Translations under genes and position numbers: made by a program
Shown: in pieces, positions 32,268-36,569 of the stretch
Numbering within the stretch: the stretch's first letter is position 1
How the letters are laid out: the number at the start of each line of letters is the position of its first letter
Notes under the pieces: model-generated
The model's input: the letters and a program-made list of their open reading frames with translations, nothing else
The model's database searches: none
What the model was told of the DNA's origin: nothing
Source: Phycisphaerae bacterium
GTDB lineage: Bacteria > Planctomycetota > Phycisphaerae > Phycisphaerales > SM1A02
DNA: 36,569 nt
Assembly (NCBI GenBank): GCA_002709295.1
Contig: PAQL01000012.1
Location: 281,328-317,896 of the forward strand
Direction: 5' to 3'

Positions 32268-33911
32268 TCAGCGGTCGTCGACCTCCACCACCCAGTCCGC
32301 CATCGCCCGGCCCAACCAGACCACCGCTTCGGTGTCGAGGACGAGCTGCCGGTCCTGCGACGGGAACCCCGCCATCAGGCGGTGATGGGTGTTCGGGTCC
32401 GTCGACGCCATGGCCGCCATCGCCGCCACCACGTCGACGTTGTTCACACTTTCGTGGTCGGTCGGTGGTTGCTGGCTGATGAAGACCGGCAGGTCGGGCG
32501 TGTCGAGGTCCTTCCTGAGGCCGGCGATCATCGCGGCCACGCGTTCCGGTGCCCCCTGGCGGAACGGATGCCAGGACATGTCGTTCTCGCCGACGTGGTA
32601 GACGATCCCCGCGAGGCGCGGCCGGGCCCCGGATTCGCGCACCGCGGCCATCGACGCCTTCACGAACGCGACGAAGTCGGGATGCAGGTTGCGGGCCTTC
32701 GCCACGCTGCCCTCGGGCGTCCAGTCGATGATCTGCGAACCGCTGTGCGTGAACTTGGCGATCGCGATCGGACGACGACGATCGAGGCTCCGCAACCGGG
32801 CGCCGAAGGAGAGCTCGGGCCCGAAGGTGTCGTACAACCCGGCCGGGGCGAGCGGCTCCCAGTCGGTCGACGCGTGCACCCCACCGCCGGTCGAGTAGCG
32901 ATAGGGAATCCGCTGCGGCCGGGCGAGGCCCTTGCCGTCGTCGATCTGCTCGAGTTCCTGGATGAAGGCCCGTTCGCCTTCCATGTTGCGATGACCGGCG
33001 AGGATCCACAGGTCCACCTCGCGGGTGCGGGAGTACGGCCACCGCTTCATGCCGGCCCGCGGACTCGGCTCGACGCCCTCGTTCACGAGGTACGCCGCCG
33101 CGTAGTTCGCACCGTGCTCGAGCTGACCGAGCGTCCCGTAGTGATAGTGCAGCCCCTGACCGCCGCCGATCTCGACCCCGACGTGCGACGTCGGCACGTA
33201 CCGGGCCAGTGGATCGACCTCGGTCACCGACCGCTGGCCTCGGGCGATGTCCGCCATGCGCGGTCGCAGGTCCATGCCCCAGATCGTCTTGGTGCAGAGT
33301 TCGCCGATGTAGAACCGAAGTTCCGGCGCCTCGAGGTCGGTCCGCACCCGCTTCAGGAAGTTCGCGAGGTTGGGGCCGTAGTTCGCCCGGTACCCCTCGT
33401 CGAACATGTCGTTCTCACCCTGATGCCAGAAGAAGCCCTCGAGCACGGGTTCGAAGCCGCGCTCCTCGAGATCGGCCATCGCGGCCCGCACCGTCTTCAG
33501 GAGCAGGGGATACATCTCGAAGCCCGAGGGGTCGTCGGGATTCCAGTCGCCCCCGAGGTGCGTGCCCCCGGCGGCGACCTTGACGATCGCGATGTCGCCC
33601 TTCGTCGCCTTCGTCACGTCGCGGGCGAAGACGAGTTCGGGACCGACCATGTTCCGCACCGGCTGCAGCGGCACCCAGCCCTTCGAGTCCGCCTTGTCCT
33701 CCCGGCCGATCACGTGCCAGAAACGCACGTCCTCCCGGGGATCGGTCACGCCGCGGAACGGCGGGAAGCGATCGACGTCCGCGACCTTCGAATCCGCCCC
33801 CTCCATGTTGGACTGGCCCGCGAAGACGAAGACCCGGATCTGATCCGCGATCACGGTCGACGGGGAAAGGACGGCGATCGCCAGCGACAGCAGAATCGGA
33901 ACCTTGATCAT
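32268..33911 (-). CDS. Secreted SGNH esterase with tandem SASA-type domains, second one degenerate
   Basis: A 547-residue protein with a signal peptide (1-22). It contains two related sialate O-acetylesterase-like (SASA/CE6) domains. The first (about 25-290) is intact: VFAGQSNMEG with nucleophile Ser34, then FFWHQGEND (161-169) and a late histidine region. The second (about 298-545) begins LWILAGHRNMEG (301-312), where Gln-Ser is replaced by His-Arg, and later has GIVYHVGEND (435-444) in place of WHQGEND. The second domain therefore lacks the nucleophile and is probably not catalytic; a carbohydrate-binding role is possible. Likely removes acetyl groups from polysaccharides. The start matches a TAAGGT hexamer 6 nt upstream, though AAGG there could also act as an SD. 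Confidence 0.85.
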   Translation of the reverse strand: MIKVPILLSLAIAVLSPSTVIADQIRVFVFAGQSNMEGADSKVADVDRFPPFRGVTDPREDVRFWHVIGREDKADSKGWVPLQPVRNMVGPELVFARDVTKATKGDIAIVKVAAGGTHLGGDWNPDDPSGFEMYPLLLKTVRAAMADLEERGFEPVLEGFFWHQGENDMFDEGYRANYGPNLANFLKRVRTDLEAPELRFYIGELCTKTIWGMDLRPRMADIARGQRSVTEVDPLARYVPTSHVGVEIGGGQGLHYHYGTLGQLEHGANYAAAYLVNEGVEPSPRAGMKRWPYSRTREVDLWILAGHRNMEGERAFIQELEQIDDGKGLARPQRIPYRYSTGGGVHASTDWEPLAPAGLYDTFGPELSFGARLRSLDRRRPIAIAKFTHSGSQIIDWTPEGSVAKARNLHPDFVAFVKASMAAVRESGARPRLAGIVYHVGENDMSWHPFRQGAPERVAAMIAGLRKDLDTPDLPVFISQQPPTDHESVNNVDVVAAMAAMASTDPNTHHRLMAGFPSQDRQLVLDTEAVVWLGRAMADWVVEVDDR

Positions 33912-34241
33912 GTCGTCACCTTACCCTTGACGGTACGGTCCCTCCGCCGACGCAGGAACGTCGGGCGGTTTCAGCCTCGATCGAACGCCACGGAGTCCGT
34001 TCCATGGGTCTCGCCCCGCCCGGTCCCGACGCCTGACCGCGACAGCCCCCCGATCGCCCGACGCTGATCGTTCAAAACAACCATGACGCCCTGCGTCGCA
34101 TCCCCGAAGATCGATGCGCTCGTTTGGTTCATGTGATCGACGATGCGGAAGCGACCCCGCTCCGTGGATGGTTGCTAGCCTGCAACGATCCGGAGCCGTC
34201 CGGACTTTCCATACCTCGATGCCCAGGAGAAGGACCACCCG
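33912..34241. other. Divergent intergenic region
   Basis: 330 nt between the esterase and the NTF2-like gene. It contains the -10-like element of the esterase (33918-33923, minus strand), a TAGCCT (34176-34181) that could serve the plus-strand gene with a leader of about 54 nt, and an SD-like AAGGA at 34230-34234. No conserved open frame, repeat or terminator was recognised. Confidence 0.4.
33918..33923 (-). promoter_or_regulatory. TANNNT -10 element, leaderless geometry, for the esterase gene
   Basis: On the minus strand TAAGGT ends exactly 6 nt before ATG 33911. The same bases could instead be a weak SD, so this case is less clear than the others. Confidence 0.45.
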
Positions 34242-35612
34242 ATGCTTCGTTCCATCACCCGCAGTCTCATGAACGCCATCTGCCTGCTCGCCGTCACCAT
34301 CCCCGTCACCGCCATGGCCCAGGACGCCATCGTCACACGGGAGGGCGACGCGCGTTCCAACAGGATCGCCACGTTCCTCGACCAGTACATCGAGGGCGAC
34401 TTCAGCGGCGCCGACGACATATTCAAGCCCGACACCGAGTTCTACTGGGCGGACATGAGCAAGGCGATGACACTCGACGGATGGCGTGAAAGCGTCACCC
34501 TTCAGCACGAGGCGTTCCGCGACTTCAAGATGATGAATCGCGTCATCGTGACGACCGATTATCCCGAATACGGCGTGTGGACCTACGTCTGGACCAACTG
34601 GCAGGCGACCAGCAAGGCGACCGGCGAGCCTCTCGACCTGCCGCTGCACCTCATGTACCGCTGGGATGGTGACAGGATCGCGGACGAGTTCGCCTACTTC
34701 GACAAGGGTCGTTTCGAATCGGTGTTCAAGGACACCATGGCCCGATTGAACCCGGCCGACGATCCCAACCCGTGGAACTGGGTGCTGGGCACCTGGAAGG
34801 TGACCGGAGGCCCCGCACCGGAGGCCGTGGTGAGCTGGACGAAGCTCGACGGCGCAGAGGACATCGTCCGTGGAGAGTGGGTGGACGCCAATGGCGTTCG
34901 TTCGATGCAGATGGTGGACTGGGATCCCTCGACCGGAAGCATCACGTCCACCACCTTCGGCAGCGACGGTTCCACCTTCCGGATGGTGATGACCGACTTC
35001 CCCTCCTCCACCATGATGATCGGCACCTTCCGGGCCCGTGATGCCGAGGGCGTGGTGTCCGGTGGTCCGGTGGAGCTCGAGAAGGAAAGCGACGACCGGA
35101 TGGTCGGACGTTTCACCGACGCCGGCGGAATGACGATGGAGCGGATCTTCACGACCGCGGCCGCGGACGATCCCCTGCGGAAGGCGATCGCCCCCATGAA
35201 CTCGGGCAACGACTGGCGCACCAGGGCGGTCGACGAGATGCACGGCCGCTACATGAAGGGCGACATCGAGGCGATGAAGCCGATCTTCTCGAAGGAATGC
35301 GTCCACAGGTGGGGCGATCCGAACGCGGAGGCCGGACAGGCGGAGTGGGCCGAAGGCCTCGCGATGCACCACAAGGTCTTCAAGGACATCTCCCTCGAGA
35401 ACCTCTACTCCATGAGCGGGGCCTACTCGGACGGCAACGACTGGACCGCCTCGTGGTTCGAGTGGAACGGCACCGACCGGAAGACCGGGGAGAAGGCGGC
35501 GTTCCTCGTCCACTGCGCCTTCCGCTGGGACGGCGACAAGATCGTCGAGGAGAAGGTCTTCTTCGACGTCGATCGATTCCGCAAGCACGTCGAGGCCGCC
35601 GGCCTGAACTGA
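34242..35612 (+). CDS. Secreted protein with two NTF2/SnoaL-like domains around a lipocalin-like domain
   Basis: A 456-residue protein with a signal peptide ending in TAMA (about 1-26). Residues 38-150 and 325-450 are related to each other and to SnoaL/NTF2-like folds: both have FYWADM/HRWGDP-type loops, a HxxFxDxxxxN segment and a closing YRWDGDRIADEFAYFD / FRWDGDKIVEEKVFFD strand pair. The middle (about 158-310) is a beta-barrel-like domain (WVLGTWKVTGG) recalling DUF1579/lipocalin-like proteins. NTF2-like domains are often small-molecule binding or isomerase scaffolds; no catalytic residues can be assigned. AAGGA 7 nt before ATG 34242 supports the start, so this gene has a leadered mRNA. 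Confidence 0.65.
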   Translation: MLRSITRSLMNAICLLAVTIPVTAMAQDAIVTREGDARSNRIATFLDQYIEGDFSGADDIFKPDTEFYWADMSKAMTLDGWRESVTLQHEAFRDFKMMNRVIVTTDYPEYGVWTYVWTNWQATSKATGEPLDLPLHLMYRWDGDRIADEFAYFDKGRFESVFKDTMARLNPADDPNPWNWVLGTWKVTGGPAPEAVVSWTKLDGAEDIVRGEWVDANGVRSMQMVDWDPSTGSITSTTFGSDGSTFRMVMTDFPSSTMMIGTFRARDAEGVVSGGPVELEKESDDRMVGRFTDAGGMTMERIFTTAAADDPLRKAIAPMNSGNDWRTRAVDEMHGRYMKGDIEAMKPIFSKECVHRWGDPNAEAGQAEWAEGLAMHHKVFKDISLENLYSMSGAYSDGNDWTASWFEWNGTDRKTGEKAAFLVHCAFRWDGDKIVEEKVFFDVDRFRKHVEAAGLN

Positions 35613-35639
35613 TCCGACATCCCTCGCGGATCCCCTTCC

Positions 35640-35672
35640 GGCCCCGCTCGCGGCTCCACCGCGGGCGGGGCC
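35640..35672 (+). terminator. GC-rich hairpin after the NTF2-like gene
   Basis: A 14-bp stem with one G-U pair (35640-35653 with 35659-35672) and a 5-nt loop, 27 nt after the stop codon. There is no strong T-run, so termination by this hairpin alone is uncertain. Confidence 0.5.
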
Positions 35673-35735
35673 GCTTCGATTGCGTGCGACCTCGGGTTCC
35701 GGTCCGGATTCGTCGACCCGTCGCCTCGTTGCCCG

Positions 35736-35741
35736 TAGGCT
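35736..35741 (+). promoter_or_regulatory. TANNNT -10 element, leaderless geometry, for the PhoD-like gene
   Basis: TAGGCT ends exactly 6 nt before ATG 35748, without an SD. Confidence 0.5.
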
Positions 35742-35747
35742 GGACGC

Positions 35748-36569
35748 ATGACACGTCTCATGCTCATCATCGTGCTCGCCGTTGTCGGCCCGATCTTCGC
35801 CGACGACCGACTTCAAGGTCCCATGCTCGGAGAACTCACCTCCGACGGCGTGTCGATCTGGGTGCGCTCCGTCGAAGGCGGCGCGGTGTCGCTGGAGATC
35901 GTGGATCCCTCGGGGGTGACGGCGGTCTCCAGGTCGGTGACTCCGAAGGAGACCGACGACGGATCCTGCGTGGTGCGGATCGAGGGCCTGAAGCCGGACA
36001 CCCGCTACACCTATCGGATCGCCGACCGGACCGATCCGGAATGGTGGTTCCAGACCCGACCCGATCCGGACCTCCGCACGAACCTCGCCTTCGGCAGCTG
36101 CGCCCGGGAGGACGAGGGTTCAGCGACGGTCTGGCGTCGGATGAACGACGACGGAATCACCGGGGTCGTCCTGCTCGGCGACACGCCCTACATCGACACC
36201 ACCAACCTCGAGTACCAGCGCAAGCGGTACCGGGAGTTCAGCGCAGCCCCCGGGTTCGCCTCGCTGATCGCCCACGTCCCGGTGTACACGACCTGGGACG
36301 ACCACGACTTCGGCCGCAACGACACCGACGGCCGCCTCGCGGGCAAGGAGAACAGTCGCCGGGCGTTCCTCGAACACCGTCCGCAGCGGAGTGAAGGACC
36401 CGAGGGCGAGGGCATCTTCACCAATTTCCGTCAGGGCCCGATCGACGTGTTCATCCTCGACACCCGCTGGTTCGCGCGGACCGAGGGCGCCGAGGACGAC
36501 TTCACCCTCCTGGGCGCCGCCCAGTGGGCGTGGCTCGAGGCGAAGCTCGCCGCGAGCGACGCTCCCTTC
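35748..36569 (+). CDS. PhoD-like secreted metallophosphatase (3' truncated by window)
   Basis: The first 274 residues are present and the frame is open to the window edge. A signal peptide (1-18, LIIVLAVVGPIFA) is followed by a fibronectin-like N-terminal domain (GELTSDGVSIWVR, GLKPDTRYTYRI) typical of PhoD proteins. The phosphatase domain then shows FGSCAR (115-120), GDTPYID (144-150) and TWDDHDFG (192-199), the metal ligands of PhoD-type alkaline phosphatase/phosphodiesterases. In GDTPYID a threonine stands where most members have GDQ/GDN. It should release phosphate from esters outside the cytoplasm. The rest of the gene lies beyond 36569. Confidence 0.85.
   Translation, partial: MTRLMLIIVLAVVGPIFADDRLQGPMLGELTSDGVSIWVRSVEGGAVSLEIVDPSGVTAVSRSVTPKETDDGSCVVRIEGLKPDTRYTYRIADRTDPEWWFQTRPDPDLRTNLAFGSCAREDEGSATVWRRMNDDGITGVVLLGDTPYIDTTNLEYQRKRYREFSAAPGFASLIAHVPVYTTWDDHDFGRNDTDGRLAGKENSRRAFLEHRPQRSEGPEGEGIFTNFRQGPIDVFILDTRWFARTEGAEDDFTLLGAAQWAWLEAKLAASDAPF

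Noticed and set aside
1-36569. CRISPR array, insertion sequence or prophage
   Set aside because: No regularly spaced direct repeats, transposase, integrase or structural phage genes were seen on either strand.

Overview
The window looks like a high-GC chromosome segment from a planctomycete, most likely a marine Phycisphaerae-type lineage. Evidence is a secreted PSCyt1/DUF1549/LamG/DUF1553 protein followed by its DUF1501 partner (27593-32261), a secreted DUF1080 protein, a secreted sorbosone-dehydrogenase-like propeller and many other secreted hydrolases. The phylum call is inference from gene content. No rRNA, tRNA, CRISPR array, integrase or insertion sequence was found.

Layout. 1-2947 (+): end of an unknown gene, secreted beta-propeller, GuaD-like deaminase and CPBP-like membrane protein. 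2972-5163 (-): secreted unknown protein and class III aminotransferase. 5195-6280 (+): membrane GT2 glycosyltransferase. 6252-20188 (-): thirteen tightly packed genes, mostly start/stop overlapped, read from 20188 down to 6252. They encode a NagB/PIG-L fusion, ABC ATPase, UbiE-like methyltransferase, DUF2141 lipoprotein, PlsC-type acyltransferase, LpxL-type acyltransferase, ABC-2 permease, acyl carrier protein, FabZ-like dehydratase, ketosynthase fused to a ketosynthase-like half, chorismatase, halogenase-like flavoprotein and acyl-adenylate ligase. 20314-21807 (+): TPR-sulfotransferase. 21808-22234: an unusual non-coding stretch with a candidate small RNA and terminator. 22235-25244: DUF1080 protein and two divergent secreted metallopeptidases. 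25587-27411: small helical protein and type II NADH dehydrogenase. 27593-35612: PSCyt/DUF1501 pair, duplicated SGNH esterase and a three-domain NTF2-like secreted protein. 35748 to the end: start of a PhoD-like phosphatase.

Main interpretation. The 5195-18179 block has the parts list of an aryl polyene/xanthomonadin-type pigment pathway. A chorismatase would supply hydroxybenzoate, the adenylating ligase would load it on the ACP, the KS/KS-like fusion and dehydratase would extend and desaturate it, and the acyltransferases, glycosyltransferase and methyltransferase would finish and anchor it. A flavoprotein with a halogenase WxWxIP motif may halogenate it. It differs from the proteobacterial clusters: KS and a cysteine-less KS-like partner are one polypeptide, a dedicated ABC transporter replaces the usual MMPL exporter, and no ketoreductase or thioesterase is encoded here.

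A second theme is gene expression. Eight genes that head transcription units, on both strands, have a TANNNT hexamer ending exactly 6 nt before the ATG, mostly without a Shine-Dalgarno sequence. This is the geometry of leaderless mRNAs. Genes inside operons and a few others have SD sequences or start/stop overlaps instead.
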